A DNA stretch of 64,000 nucleotides. Source: Blumeriella jaapii. Its lineage: Eukaryota > Ascomycota > Leotiomycetes > Helotiales > Drepanopezizaceae. Every line of letters begins with the position of its first letter. Position 1 is the stretch's first letter. Shown in pieces: positions 31,217 through 44,480 of the stretch. Under the pieces are notes generated by a model, which had not been told where the DNA came from, made no database searches, and was given only the letters and a program-made list of their open reading frames with translations. Location of the stretch: NCBI GenBank assembly GCA_009599575.1, contig VWND01000010.1:1198501-1262500 (forward strand), given 5' to 3'. The position numbers and the translations under genes are program-made.

Positions 31217-33785
31217 ATGCAGCATCCAGGTCGCGAGCGGGATGAGGAAGAGGCCGGGATGGACCAGGAGGTCAAGCTGCAGACACAGCGCCAGCTTCGG
31301 GACGAGCACAAGCACGAGCACGAGCACGACTTCGAGGACAGCAGCGCGTACGAGTATGACAGTGACAGCGACTGCGAGAGCGAGAGCGAGAGCCGCGGGA
31401 GATATGGGGCCGGGAGATATGGGGCCGGGAGGAGCAGTGTCAAGGGCTCGGTGTGGGTGGTGCTTATGGTGCTGAGTACGCTCAATGGGAGGAGGATCTT
31501 GAGAGGCAGTTTCCGTGAGTTTGGCGCTCTCCTGGTGCTTGTGATCCTGGGGACTTGAGATAGATGCACCACCTGCTGACTGTGGCCTCCTAGCCTATCG
31601 TGAGTATTGCTGAGATGCTGAGATGCTGAGATGTCGAGATGCTGAGACGCGGCCATGCTGAGCTCGCTCCTCTGCACCGACGAGGCGAGCATACCTAGAA
31701 GTCCTGGTGCAATTCTGACACGGCGCCTAGCATACTATCTCACGTTCCTCATCCAGCTCGCTGCCTATCTCCTCGTGGCCGCCATCCTCCTCCTCGGCCA
31801 GATCAGAAGAATCGTCGGGCCCAAGTCGCCCCAGTCCACCGACCAAGACCGAGACCGAGACCGACATTCGTCGTCCGGCTTCCTCCTCAGCCTCCGCCTC
31901 GCACTCCGGACCTTCTCGTCCTCGTGTCTTGCTTCGCTGGCCATGCTCTGCGGAGCCCAAGCCCTGCTGCATTGTCCGAACTTGCCCGTCCTGGTCATGC
32001 TCCCCATCGTGACCTACGTCGCCGACAGCTTGTTCTTCCGCCTGGCCTACGTGTTTCGCATACTACCCCAGGATCAGAGCGTCTCGGCCTGGAGATTTTA
32101 CAAGGTCGTCCTGGTGCTGATCTGCGCTTGCCCGCCCGTGGTCTTCGATTACCGACTCAACGTACGCGCAATGCTCCTGGCTCTCCTCGGACTCACCCTC
32201 TTCAGTCTTTCGAGAGTCGTTGCTTGTATCGGCCCGAGGATCGAACCTGGGCGCGTCGCGAATGATCCGCATGTGGGAAGCCCCCTGCGTTCCTACTTGG
32301 GGGCTGGCTTCGCGCCTCTGGCCATCGCGGGCGTGGCGACGCTCTCCTTGGAGAATGTGAAGACGGCCTCGCATCTCGCGTGGCACTGGGGCCTCGTTAC
32401 GACGCTACCTGGGTCCGGGGGTGCTGCTCCATATCTTCTTCCGAAGCTCGATGAACAGCGCGTATCCCTTCACACCTCGCTTTCACGTGGGGGGAGCGCT
32501 CGAAGAGCTCACGGCGAGCGCGACTGATGCCGTGGCCAGCACGCTCCAAGCCGGGTTCTTCGCGGTCCTGCTTGGGGTGTTGGGGCAGGAGAGGAACTAC
32601 GTTCACTGGTTCCAAGTCATGCCGGCCACGCTCGTCTACGTTGTTTGCGTGGGACCAAAACACATCGGCTACTACCCGCCTCGACTCCTGAACCTCATCT
32701 TTTGGATCCTCCGCCGGCGACAGATCCCGGTCCAGGCCAAACCGTGGCAGTTCTCCTTCTTCCGGCTTACGACGGCCGCCATCTTTGCCGTGCTTATCAG
32801 CAGCAACACCAAGTTCTGGATCGACAGCGTTGCTTACAACCACGATCTCAAGAGATGGGTCGGCCCCAGCGACCTCTTTGTCGACGGCCAATACCGGCCC
32901 CCTCAACTTCGCTCCTTCGACGTGGTCATCGCCCACTCCGAGGGCGACCCCATCGAGACCATCACAGCGCTGATCAGCACCTTCGCTGCCCACCCGTCGA
33001 TCGCCTGGCTCAGCCCGCGCGTCTTGGTCTACAGCAAGGATCCCAACTTTCTCGTGACCGAAGAGGCCGCCAACAGCATCAAGGGCGACTTCGGCGGCAC
33101 CTTCTCCATGCAGTCGGAGCGCAACGTCGGCGGCGTCGCGGCTAGCTTCCTCCATCACATCCTTCATAACTGGGACGTGATGCCAGCGCAGACTCTCTTC
33201 CTCTCGACGGCCAGCACGAACGCGCACACGCTGCCGCTGCACACGCAGCGCTTCAGCGACTACTTTCTCGCGATGGGCTTCCCGTTGCCGGATTCCGTAC
33301 CCAAAACGGCCTTCCTCAACCTCGGCGAGCAGGAGACGTGCGCGTGCGGCGACTGTCGCGACTCCCTCGGCTGGGAGGACAGCTTCCACCTCGTGCCGTC
33401 GATGTGGGCAGCGGTGCGGCCGGGCGCGCCGGCCCCCTGCGGCGAGGCCCTGCTCACGTACGGCAACAGCTTCGCCGCGTCGGTGGCACGCATCCGCGGC
33501 GTCAAGCGCGACGTCTGGGAGGTGCTCTACGATGCGCTCGTGAACGAGGACTGGGGCCACGCCTGGGCGCACAAGAAGGAGAAGATGCCGCTGAAGCGGC
33601 CCGGGGAGGAGGAGGGCCGGAGTCGCTTCGCCCCGGGCGCGGTGTACGGCCAGGAAGACAGCCTCGAGAGGCCGTACCTTGGTCTGACGGTTGAGCGGCT
33701 CTGGGCCGTGCTGCTGCAATGCAGCGAGCCGAGGATTGCGTGGGTGTCCCAGTTTGGAGATTGGCTGGAGGTTGGACGGGACTAA
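31217..33785 (+). CDS. Multispanning membrane protein with DUF3431-like C-terminal domain, one-base frame break
   Basis: The N-terminal exon probably starts at 31217 and ends at 31514 (GTGAGT donor); 31647 is a workable acceptor (GCTGAG), though the 5' structure is uncertain and a start at 31655 is possible. The first half is hydrophobic: LAYYLTFLIQLAAYLLVAAI, LPVLVMLPIVTYVADSLFF, VVLVLICACPPVVF and further segments. The second half has DUF3431-like features: FDVVIAHSEGD, HHILHNWDVMPAQTLF, FLNLGEQETCACGDC and SFAASVARIRG. Function of DUF3431 is unknown; a link to glycosylation or the cell wall is only a guess. The frame shifts at the five-G run 32414-32418; with four Gs, LPGSG runs straight into VLLHIFFRSSMNSAYPF. 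About 811 aa after that correction. Confidence 0.68.
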
Positions 33786-34977
33786 TGCGGATTGTGAGTG
33801 TATCGAGTAGATAAGGGAGGGGATGGGAGAGGATGGGAGGGGATGGGGGCTGGCTGGCTGACTGGACCAGACTGGACGGGATAGGAAGGAAAGAAGGAAT
33901 GGACATGTATGTATGTATGTGTGTATATGTGTATACGTGAACAAAGGCGTCGGGGCATCTTTTTTCTCTTTCTGTCTCTCTCTTTCTGTTTCTCTTTTTC
34001 TCTCTCTCCTTCCTCGCTTTTCTTCTCTTTTTTACTTTTCTTCTTCTGTCTCTTCCGTGTGGCGAGTAGGAAAGGGGCCAAGGAGGAGGCTTACGTTTCT
34101 GTGTGAAGTGCGTACCTTGTCATGGGTTATAGAAGCTAAATGGGTTTAGTGGATCTCTTTGTGTGTACCTATGTTTGTTTGTTTGTTTGTATGTACGTAT
34201 GTGTAAAGCAAAGCGTTGGGATCTTCAGCTCTTCTTTTGCCTTTCTATTTTTTCCTCTTCTGTCCTTTTTTTTTTCCTTCTCGTGTCTTTTTTTGCCCTG
34301 GGGTGGATGGGTGGTGAGGCGGAGGCGGAGGTGGGGGCGCGGGGCGGGTGGAGAAATCGAATGAAAGGGGTGAAAGGGAAGGCGGGGAGGGGAGGTGGAG
34401 AAGGTGGAGAAGAAGAGGGAGATGGCAGCATTTTGAATTACCTTAAAAGTGTATTGTTTGTACAATAAACGTGTTCAAAAAGAGCAAAGCAAATACGCTT
34501 CGATTTAGTAGACTCACGTAGGCAGCCAGGAAAGCATTGCACACACTTTTTGCACCTTGCTGTACACATCAAAATTCACGCAATGCGCGAATACCAATGT
34601 CTAGAATTCTTACTGGGGATTATGCCATCTACTTACCTACGTATCCGTGTTTCTGGCCAATCACGTAGCTTTAGAAGAGAACCATTTTCGTTGACGCAGC
34701 TCCGGTGTCTGACAAGTTATAAGTACAACTCCCGAAGCTATAACGGCTTATGACCAGACCCAGGTACTCGAAGCATTACTTCATTAGACCTTCAAAGCTA
34801 ACCAGCTACCTAAACCTTCATCCCTATCACCATGACTCCAAATCAAACACTTTTCCCGCAACCACCAGTTGATCAAGTATTCGTTACGTCGAAATGCAAA
34901 TATCCTACTAATTTACATCATGTTGTAACGGTCCACGTCACGGTCATGTCCTGCCCACTGCGGCACTGCAGCAGCCC
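33786..34977. other. Intergenic region, no gene supported
   Basis: Starts with GGATGGGA repeats, a CT-rich tract at 33958-34065, TTTG/GTAT repeats near 34170-34200, then AT-richer sequence from 34430. No conserved coding sequence. Confidence 0.55.
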
Positions 34978-36577
34978 CTACTTTCTGGACTGAGACTCTT
35001 GCCACTCTACATCCGTTCTAATCACGATATTGTGTAATGGTATCTCATCACTCTCCCCGCGATCTTTTTCCACATCGTGTGCCCTGACGCTACTCTTCAG
35101 CTCGCTCTTATTTACCCATCCCACATGCTCGTCTGAATTTCCAGAGTATTCGGACAGTCTCTGGAAAGCCCTAGAGCCTTTGCTTTTGGTCATCGGAGTA
35201 TCATCGAAAGTATCGGTAACCTTGACGACCTTCTTAGGCGCCCCGGAACCGCCAATGGTTTGCAGATCCGATGCACCAGATGCGGGGGTTTTCTGTTGTG
35301 AGCCCCAGGTAAGACCGGTTGTTATTCCGAACTTGCGGATGCCGATTTGGACGAGAGGGCCGAGTGTCGGCAGACAGGCGGAGATGATGCCCGCGGCTGA
35401 TTCCACGACACACCAGATCTGAGCGGTGGCTAAAGTCCCTACAGCATGACACAAATTTAGTTCTCTGCTGAGCTGAATGGGGAAGGATTGATTTCTGGTG
35501 AAAGTCAACGTACAGGTTATGTCTGATGGTTCGAACTGGAAAAGCGTGGTGAAGCGGTAAATAGCTGTGAACACAACGCTACCCATTGCATCAGCATAGC
35601 CCCAAGCAAGACTCGGACCAAACTTACAAACTTCCAAGCAGGAAGACGAACGAGATTTGACACTTCTGCACCGTGCTCGTCTGCAATCTCCACACCTCGC
35701 GCATGGGAAGTGCCAGAATAGCAACATCGGTTGCGATGTTGGGGATGGCGTTGCCGACAAATGATTTCTTGAGGTTGACGCAGCGACCTTCAACATTTGG
35801 ATCCCAAACCTTCTTGAGCGGCACACACTGAAAGATTGATACCATGATGATGGAAATGCACCAAGCCACGGATATACCTCCCAGGATCATGGAACCGATT
35901 CGAATGCTGCGTACCGGAAAGATTCGGCGGCTGAGAGAGAACAGGGAGTCAGCATTGCGACTCTAACTCAAAATGATGGAGATCATGTTGTCGAGCCGGA
36001 ACCCAAGGCTCCAAGAACCGCGAGCATGACAGAAGATCAGGATTTCTGAGATCGCCTGAACTGGAATGAAAAGCTTAGAGGGTACTTACTACATAAGCAG
36101 TACTGCGAGTTTTGTGAAACAGACACAGGTGACATATATACACTCGAATGCTATCAATGACTTCTGCATGTTAGTGACCGTGATTGTGCGCGTGAACATG
36201 ACTTGCTTACTTTGGCGTACGAGACTATCTGAGGTGTCGTTAAGGCTTGCGCATGCTTTCCCAGTCCGTAATGTATCCCTAATGAGGATGTTAGAGATGC
36301 TCTCAGTACAAAGTCGATGAACACTTGCCAATCATGCAGGACGCAAAAACCGCGAAGAAGAAAAACTGTAACGGTTAGCATCCGCTACTTGAATCGCGCT
36401 ACATCTTCTACTGACCAAGGCGATGAGCGTAAAGTAGTCATCCATGCCTATTCCAATCCCTTTCATTTGTCGCGAGGCAAATCGGAGGCCGACAAAGAAA
36501 ATCCCGAGAATGAGAACTGCAATGTTTGTGGCAGACAACTCGCCCTGGCGGCTGGCCTCGAGATTTACTTCCGCCAT
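34978..36577 (-). CDS. Fungal rhodopsin-like seven-helix membrane protein
   Basis: Seven exons on the minus strand: 36577-36416, 36365-36329, 36278-36211, 36163-36090, 35930-35628, 35578-35514, 35438-34978; 389 aa in continuous frame. The order of motifs is that of the fungal rhodopsin-domain family: LGIFFVGLRFASRQMKG with DDYFTLIAL, GIHYGLGKHAQALT, KLAVLLMYRRIFPV, ISIIMVSIFQCVPLKKVWD, NIATDVAILALPM, TAIYRFTTLFQFEPSDITW and VVESAAGIISACLPTLGPL. A charged cytosolic tail of about 110 residues follows. These proteins are abundant in filamentous ascomycetes, some PTH11-related, with mostly unknown ligands; no CFEM domain is present. The second intron starts with GC (GCAAGT), not GT. Donors of the others are GTCAGT, GTAAGC, GTAAGT, GTAAGT and GTACGT. 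Confidence 0.9.
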
Positions 36578-38924
36578 TGTAGAATCTTTCAAGGCCAAGT
36601 CAACTGCTCCAACAGCATGGAATTAGAACGGCCTGGAAGAGACAGCCGGGCTTCCCACCATATATGACTGCTCACGAAGTCGTTACTGCTCAAAAGCAAA
36701 TCCACAAGACCTTTTCATCAGTCAAAGTCTATCCGGAGAGTAGACCCTGGCTGCTGCTGCTGCTGCTGCCAGGCGGGTCTTCTCCACCTCTCATTGCCCC
36801 GGGCCATGTCTTGTTCGCCTTGTCTCATCGGGATGTCAGTCGGCCAAACTCAGCTTCCAGCCTCAACAAATCATACTCGAGATGTGATTCAGCCGTTGAG
36901 GGATCGGGAATAGTCCAGATCACGGCACCAAGACCTGTTGATCTGTGGCACACCGAGCAATGAATCGATGACTCCATTAAAGTGTGTAGGACATTGACTT
37001 CTGGCAGCGGCTCGGGGCGCAATCCGGTAAGCTAGGGTTGTTGCGTGAAGAACTCGGCATCTGGCACGAGAGGAAGATTTACCTTGGAAAGCTACAATCC
37101 GATTGGTCCCAGTCCTCTCTCGCTTGGGGGCGAGGGTCGGTCAGTGGGGAGCGAAGAGAGAAAGTTCCTTACAGACTTTGCAGATTTATCACACTGCAGA
37201 CGCAGGCCAATCGGTTGTTACGCCTCGATATCATATTGGCACAGGTCGAAAAGAAATCATTGTATGTACAGTAGTACCCTTGGGAACTCCGATGAGGAAG
37301 AGCTGATGGGTATCTCTTTATCCATCCAGTTTCTTTGTTGCTTCTTTTGTTTCTGATAACCCATCCAGAGCGAGTCTGCCCCCCCTCACAAATCAGGGTT
37401 CAGTTTGAATCAGACTCCGTGTGTACACATAGACGTGCAAAGTCAAATACGGTGCATGCTGTGCAGGATGAAGAATTTTACCACTCCCCCCCCCCCTCTA
37501 ATTGGACCCCAATTGTCCGCCAATTCTACTGAGGGTATTCGCCGCTAGCATCTGTAGCACGTCTCGAAGGGGTTTTCTTTTCTTTTCCTACTAGCTTCGT
37601 TGGCTTTTCCACTGGCTCTCTCATAAACAGGATCCATCGAAAAGAAAACACACCTCTACTCTGTAAGCAGGTATGAACCAGAAGCACTGAGCACTTTGGA
37701 CGTTCATTTGGCGTTCTACAAGCCTGCAGTGGTCAACGGTCTCGTTGACGCGTAGCACTCCACGCCCAACCTCCCACTTACTGTGCACAAAGTTCGGTGC
37801 AAGCTGTGCTGTAGTAGTTGAAGATGTGATATTGTCTGCAACTCAAGTCCTAGACATGGAGTTGGAACCAGTCTCCGTCCTAAGCTTATTTTCTCCACCG
37901 GGAGGCGCCATCCCGGTGGTAAGGTTTATACTAGCGGAGTGGGAGGAAAGTAAGGTTTCGCGCAATGAGTCGTGGAACATTGGGAAAAAAAAATTATATT
38001 CCCCACAAAGAGAGCTGATCGCCCTCCCGATCGGTACCAAGCGGCTTCAGATCGGTGGCACTTACTTTGACTTACGAAATCCTCTGCACAGTACAGCACA
38101 GCACCACCTCCTGCGTCTCTTTGCTCAATTTTATATTCGTTGATGATGAAGCTGCTTCAAGGCAATAATTCTCGGGTTTATTTTCTGAATAATTCAAGAC
38201 CTATATATTATTGGGAGAAAATTACATGTTGTTTGTTTACTTGAAGATCATGATCTCCAAATGAGAAAGTACACGATACAACCAAAACGCCAATTTTTCT
38301 TTGGAAACTCAGCGACTCAAACCCCACCGATCAGCAAGATTCTCAGGACTATTTTACTTGGTAAAGGTGTGTGTCTTCGCGAAACTCAAATGGACGGCAG
38401 CTCTTGTGCACTGTAGCGCCGACCTCTTTTTTGTTTTCAGTTTTGGTGATCAACGCTACCACACCGATCGTGAAAGTGTTGCAGCTTTTCTAAGAACACA
38501 GAGTACTGTGCAGAGTTTGTACGGGGTTTGAATCGATCTTGGATTGGCTTCCGGGAATGTTATCTACACTTACAACCTTTCGATCGATCTTGAGTTGACT
38601 CGCCGCGACGATTAGAAACCTTCAAAGACTTTGGTGCTTAAAAGAATCTCACAAAGCTAATCTAGGGCTCAAAGGGTGTTATTGTTCATCGCAAAGATTG
38701 ATGTAGTCAGATATCGATTTGGATAAGCAGATTGTTAAAGCTGAGGGAAGTTGCGCAAAACTGTTCAAGTTCAGATCACCTGAAGCTGTCTACAAGTTGC
38801 CGAATGGTCCACCAGACTTAACCTTTCACTAGGATCAGATACAAGTTTTTCATTATGTAAACTCATTAAAGACGAACTCTGAGCAGTGATGCGTTCAAGT
38901 CCCACAATATGTACTTATAGTACA

Positions 38925-39015
38925 AGGGCGGTATCCAATAGAAGAAAGCAGCATTGCCAATTTTCTAATAAAGCAAGGATTTACGCACAGTTATAAAACT
39001 AACATTATCTCACCT
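38925..39015 (+). pseudogene. Diverged second copy of the transposase-like remnant
   Basis: Shares with 30220-30315 the phrases ATCCAATAG, GCATTGC, CAAGGATTTA and a terminal CTAAGTAC, at similar spacing. The frame reads PIEESSIANFLIKQGFTHS. Differences fit an old, decayed repeat. Confidence 0.35.
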
Positions 39016-42000
39016 AAGTACGAAGTACTGTGTACAGTGTACAGTACTTCTACTTCGTCACAGGCGCAACGGAGACACGCTCGGGGGCTTGAAGAAAGCT
39101 TTTATCCTCGACCGTTTTCCAAGCCCTTGAGGGGATCTTTTCGTTTGTCTACGCAATCAAGTTTAACCTTTATGCCGGGAGGTGAGAGTTTTGTTTTGTA
39201 ATGGTGACGATAGATGTTCGTCACTTGAGGGCCTTAACAAACTTACAGATTAGGTCGAGAAGCCCCTGCCGAGCAATCAAACCTCAGGGCACATATGTCG
39301 TGGGCAACACCTCCCCTACATGTCGCCCCCTCCCCCAAATATCTGATCACATGTGATTTCTGTGACGCGTTCCTCTGTGTTACACGGTGAAAATACGGCG
39401 CAAAACTTCGTTGCAGGCCACACGAACACACCCTGTGGGTTGGGAAGGAAGTTTGGAAAACTTTGATCCTCAGCTTCTCCCAACCCTCAACATCCATCTC
39501 AAGCCCCCACCCCCAGAACGTACTTTTCAGGAGAAAGTTTGGAGGAAAAAAAAGAGAGGAAAAAAGTAGGGGGCTGTTCGCGTAGAAATTTGAGTGCCAC
39601 CGGACTCCGCGAACACGAGCTCGTAACGGAACATTCATGTTCGGTAACTAGCGAACAGCCTCCTACTTTCCAATCCTTAATTTTTCGTTGCTTATGAAAC
39701 CTTCTCGTATCTGTTCATCTTGTCACAGTACATACAGCACGTACTGTACTGCCGCTCCAAGTTCTGATTATTCCCGCCTGTTGGGGAAGGGCTCAAATAT
39801 CGAACACTTGTCACACATTTCTTTTAGATAACTGCTTTCTCGAAGGTCTCACTCATGTATGTAAAGCTCCCCAGGTTAGCACGTCTTCAATGTCCTACGG
39901 GAGGCTCGAGGATGCTCAGTTTCACTGGCCCCTCCAGACCTTGAACAAGATCATTGTCATCAAAATCCTCATCTTCCTCATCATGTTCTGATTGAATCTA
40001 GCCTAGATGGCATAATTCGAGTACTGTGAGATTGCGAACGCTTTGGAATCCGATCGATATCACCTTCATGGCGAAGTACCCAGCTTTTGCGTGTTGAATC
40101 AAAATGGGAGGGACTCAGAAACTCCGTTGTGGCTTCTGCCGACCCCTTATCCAAGTGGCTCAGGGGCATCGACTTTGACCACTTGACTGAGACAAATATG
40201 AGATTGAAACTCTAGTTCCTCGAGCAATCTCAACTACGAATGCCCTCGCGAATGCTTTATTACATTGTGCGTATATTAAGATTATCAAATGTAGCCCTGT
40301 AATTTCAATGCAGCAAGATTGGATGGCAAACAATTTAAGTGAATGGAGTTTCAATGCTGTATGGCAGTGATAACAGTCGTCGCTTGATCAGCCCCAGGAT
40401 TGCGGCTGAAGGAATGACAAACACAGGAACACTTTCCACATGCACCCACGAAATCATTAGATGCACCATCTACTACGTACCGTACTGTGTATGTACAGTA
40501 CCACGATTGGTGGGTGGTTCGAGTTGGGGGATTGTAGGGCGGTCGTTGCCAATAGTCAAAGATCGAGGCGTACGACAACGGCCCGAATGATTCAGGAAGC
40601 AAGCCCCAAAAGCGATTTCCGAGACTTCTACGAGTAATAGACGGTCTGGTCCGCTTTTAAAGTATCTTTCTGCTCGGGATCGCCTAATAAGATTTTGACA
40701 CTAAGATTTCAATATTTCGCCTCCAGTTTTCCCACGCCTGACTCGACAATACGAACATGTTTGGACAGTTGATCTCGCCCTGTCGCCCATCCCGGCTGTT
40801 AAGAAGTGTTGCTGACGTATCGCCAATTGTCTTCATGCATGATTTCACGCGGGTTTACCCAGCTCTGTTCGAGATCTTTTCAAGTCTCCAGGATGCTCAA
40901 CGCAGGCTGCTGCTCTCGCCTGTCGATCCCAGCGGAGCCACCTATCTGGATCTAGTATCACAGTGGGGTGAGTATGTACGTCTACCTTGGCAGCCAGGGG
41001 AGTGAGGGGTGCAGACTCTTTTTGCACCCCACCGTATTGCTGTGACAAGAGCAGGTGAACTGTTAATTGAGTTTTTTCTACGTCAGGTGTCGCAGGCTTT
41101 GAACTTTATGTACGATGTACTGTACAGTTAACGTCAGGTCGATTACGCTTTGCTAGAGCGTGACAGCTCTCCTGAAGGGTTTGTGCCTGGGCTCTTCGCC
41201 CGCAGATGAGCTTTACAGACAGAGAGAAGACAAAGCTGCGATGACCGTTTACTGTTCTGTTCAAGTGACTATTCCTGACTTACAACCAAGTGTATTATTA
41301 CTCTCGAAATCTGCGCTTTGTTCTTCCCATCTTGCTGTACAGCGGAAAAGCTAGGTTATTCTATCAAATGTCCGTTCGCAGGGACTGCGAAAAGCAACCA
41401 GAAATATACCAGAAGATATCATCGCAGTTAGATAGAGTATCGACTTTACAAAACCCCAGGATATCCTAGTCAACGAAACTCATTTCCATGATCGCGCATT
41501 CCACAATACAGAAATAGTCGACCATATTACTTAACAGGCACCAGAAGTCGCACGAACCGATTGAGGGCCAGTCCAACTTCATCCTTTCTCGCAATCAACG
41601 CAACATATATCAACCTAGTCTGGTATACAAATCGCATTCTGAAAAGTTGTGTGGCATGCTTGATAGTCCGAAGTTCGTTCTCTTCATCGTTGCTAACTTC
41701 CATGATAGGACTGAGGCTCGTGAGCAAGCTGTGGTACTGACGAGTAGTGTGTACTGTACTTACAGTACACAGTACTACAGTGTGTGTAAGATTTCACTTC
41801 ACCAGAACAGGCACTACCGCAATGTCCATCTTTTCAATTTACAATCAAAGCTCGACCAAGACCCCGACAAGTACTGTACAGTATCACGAAAGATCTCGGC
41901 CTCTTGATCTTCGCATACCAAAGTTCTGTTCAAGCCAGGACCGATCCGTTGTAAGCTATCTCACAGCCTTTACAAATAGGGCGAAAGACAGCAACGCCCC

Positions 42001-42105
42001 TGTACCGGTACGCGGTACTTCACTCGAACTCATTAGCTCCCTCTTGCTGCAGAGACCTAAATCTGAATCAGTCGACAAGCGACATGAAACAAGTAGATTT
42101 CCTTG

Positions 42106-42345
42106 CTACCGGTTCCGAGCTAGTCTTTCCTTTAGCACGACCACCACCACTACGCTATACCTGACGTGCATAAACACTGAGAACCCAAGAAGGATTGCAA
42201 CCAAAATGGAAAAGGCGGCAAGGAAACAAATGATGACAGCTCGACGGCCGAATCCAGGTATCAAGCAGTCGCTCTGCTGACACAATCGACTCGACGGAAG
42301 GTTTGATGGCGAGCTTTTGGGCCTCGAAAGACTGCGAGTTTGCAT
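42106..42345 (-). pseudogene. Possible membrane-protein gene fragment
   Basis: An 80-codon open stretch with one clear membrane helix (AVIICFLAAFSILVAILLGF) after a Ser/Arg-rich start. A second open stretch at 41527-41727, same strand, reads FRMRFVYQTRLIYVALIARK. The two may be exons of one decayed gene, but I cannot join them with convincing splice sites or assign a family. Confidence 0.2.
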
Positions 42346-44164
42346 AACCCTGAAACGACGAAATAAACGGTGTTCTGATATACTCGCTGGATCAAGAGAC
42401 GACTTGGAAGCATCCCAAGCTTTCTATCCACCAGACGAACTTTGACAATATTATCATTTTCGATGAGCTGTGTTCAACTCTCCAACACATGGCCTTCGTA
42501 TCGTTCTTACTTTCAACCAGGTGTTAAACATGTCAGAAGTTTAAGCTGTACGTTTTGCACGCTTCAACCCTCCAGATTGAGTCGGAATATGAGTCTACTA
42601 CTTCATGCCAGCAAACGATTCTTCGCGCTTCCGGCACAGCATTATTCGACCAAATCGGGGAATTGGAGACCACCCTTATGCGGCAGAGCTGCGCCTACAA
42701 AAGGAGCACGGCAAAAAATGTCTTTTTTTTTTCTTGAAACACTCCCTGATATCCTCCCCACGACGCTTGATTTTGTTTATGCCCCGAAACATTTCGATGT
42801 AAGGCTTTTACTTGAGTGAGCCTAGTAAGTCCGAGTTTGATCAAGCTTTTGTGAACCTCGATTTTGTGTCCGCGTCGAAGCTCCAAAAGCTCGCGGTTGG
42901 AGACATCATGAATTGTTATATCCTGTGTCATCGCGCTTAATTTTGAAGGAAAGCTTCGATAGCAAAATCTGTTGATACAAACGGCAGATCAAAAGAAACA
43001 ATTGGCGCAGAAGAAAGCTGATAAAGATAATATGTAACACCCGATCAAGACTGTAATGCGTGTTGGTCGTCGCGTTTGTACGAACGTTTAAAAAGAAGTC
43101 TTTTGAAACCCATTGGAAATGTACTGTACGTTATTACTACGGCGAGATTTGAACGGCTGGCTCTAATTTCACTGTTATCAATCTTTACGTCAACTGGAAG
43201 AACGAGTGGATTAAACGCATTTTAGATGCTACACTGGCATGGCTGCAGCAAAGAATTTCTAATCTTTTATGGATCGCGAAACATTAACGACAGCAAGTTA
43301 TAAGACTACAATTGATTTAAACGCTTCGATTTTAGTATTTATATTTATTATTCCAGTGTTAGAATCCAATTTCGGAAAACTTCTCAGACGTGTTGGGGCA
43401 CGAATCCAAGCAGGATGTAGAGAAGTTTTGATAGTGTTCTTAAATTGATGTCAGGAGTCAGAAGTAGGTCAGGTGATAAGTCATGTGACAATCAGGTGAA
43501 ATTATACAGGGGAGCCTGTAGGTCACATGATTATAAGGGTCCACTCACCAGAATGTAAGTAGGCCAGACAGCAAGGGAGAACGCTGGAGGCAGAGATCAA
43601 TCCAACAATCAACCGACCAATTCATCTCACTAGTGATTCCCTGACATTTGAACCTTACAATTAAAAGATTGGAATTTTTGCCAAGTTTGACAGTTTTGCT
43701 ATATCCTTCTTATAGGCGTCACTCTGCCGCAAAAAGCTGGTCTCCGATGATCCCCCGTTTAAAGATGATTGCATTCACTTAGTACTGTATGTACTGTGAT
43801 GATCAGAGGAAAGGAGCTATAATAAATTAACGGGGGCTCGAGAGATCATATGTCATGAACAATGCAGTCTTCATTGAAACAAAAAACAGTTCATTTAGCA
43901 TCAACAACTACAGAAGTTAGAGGTTGCTAAGGGGAGAAGCTTTGTATACAGTAGAAGGGAGCTCCACAGTTGATAGGGAGGCTCCACCAGAAGGCTGGAC
44001 GATCGACGGTACGTCGTGATGTACATACAGTTCGATGCATGTGGACACTTAAGCGAGGAAATTATGCCATGGATAGCCGAGCTTCAGGAGCCGAAGGGGC
44101 CGAAATGTCACCGTCACAAGTACCTATAGTATGTACTGTACTATTTTCTGGTGTCTCCATCTTG

Positions 44165-44480
44165 TGCTACCCCATAGCGCGCCTACAAACCAGATTAGTG
44201 ATAGTTCTAGTAACAACCACGTACGTATGGTTAGAATCGATGAAGTCGTTCCAAATACAATTGGCAAGGATCCAGATCACAACTGTCATAAACCAATGCT
44301 GTTAGAAAAGGTCATTCTCATATAGCTTATGTAGACGAATCAGACACGATGAAAAGAACAAAACCAACGTGGAAGACCGTAGCGCTGCATGTTGATTTCA
44401 CACTCATTACTCCGTACACATTTTCACCGTCACCAAATTGGAACGTCTGAACAACTTCACTCTTTTTCATCTAAAATGCC
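44165..44480 (-). pseudogene. Possible remnant of a multi-exon membrane-protein gene
   Basis: The minus strand shows two coding-like pieces separated by splice-like signals: TFQFGDGENVYGVMSVKSTC followed by VFHVGFVLFIVSD, then after a CTAACAG acceptor-like site GFMTVVIWILANCIWNDFID. Both have membrane-helix character. Upstream minus-strand pieces near 44600-45080 are also open in part. Family not recognised; it could be a decayed or heavily interrupted gene. Confidence 0.2.

Noticed and set aside
32397..33944. 515-codon open frame on the minus strand
   Set aside because: It mirrors the GC-rich coding sequence of the DUF3431-type gene on the plus strand, which has the recognisable motifs.
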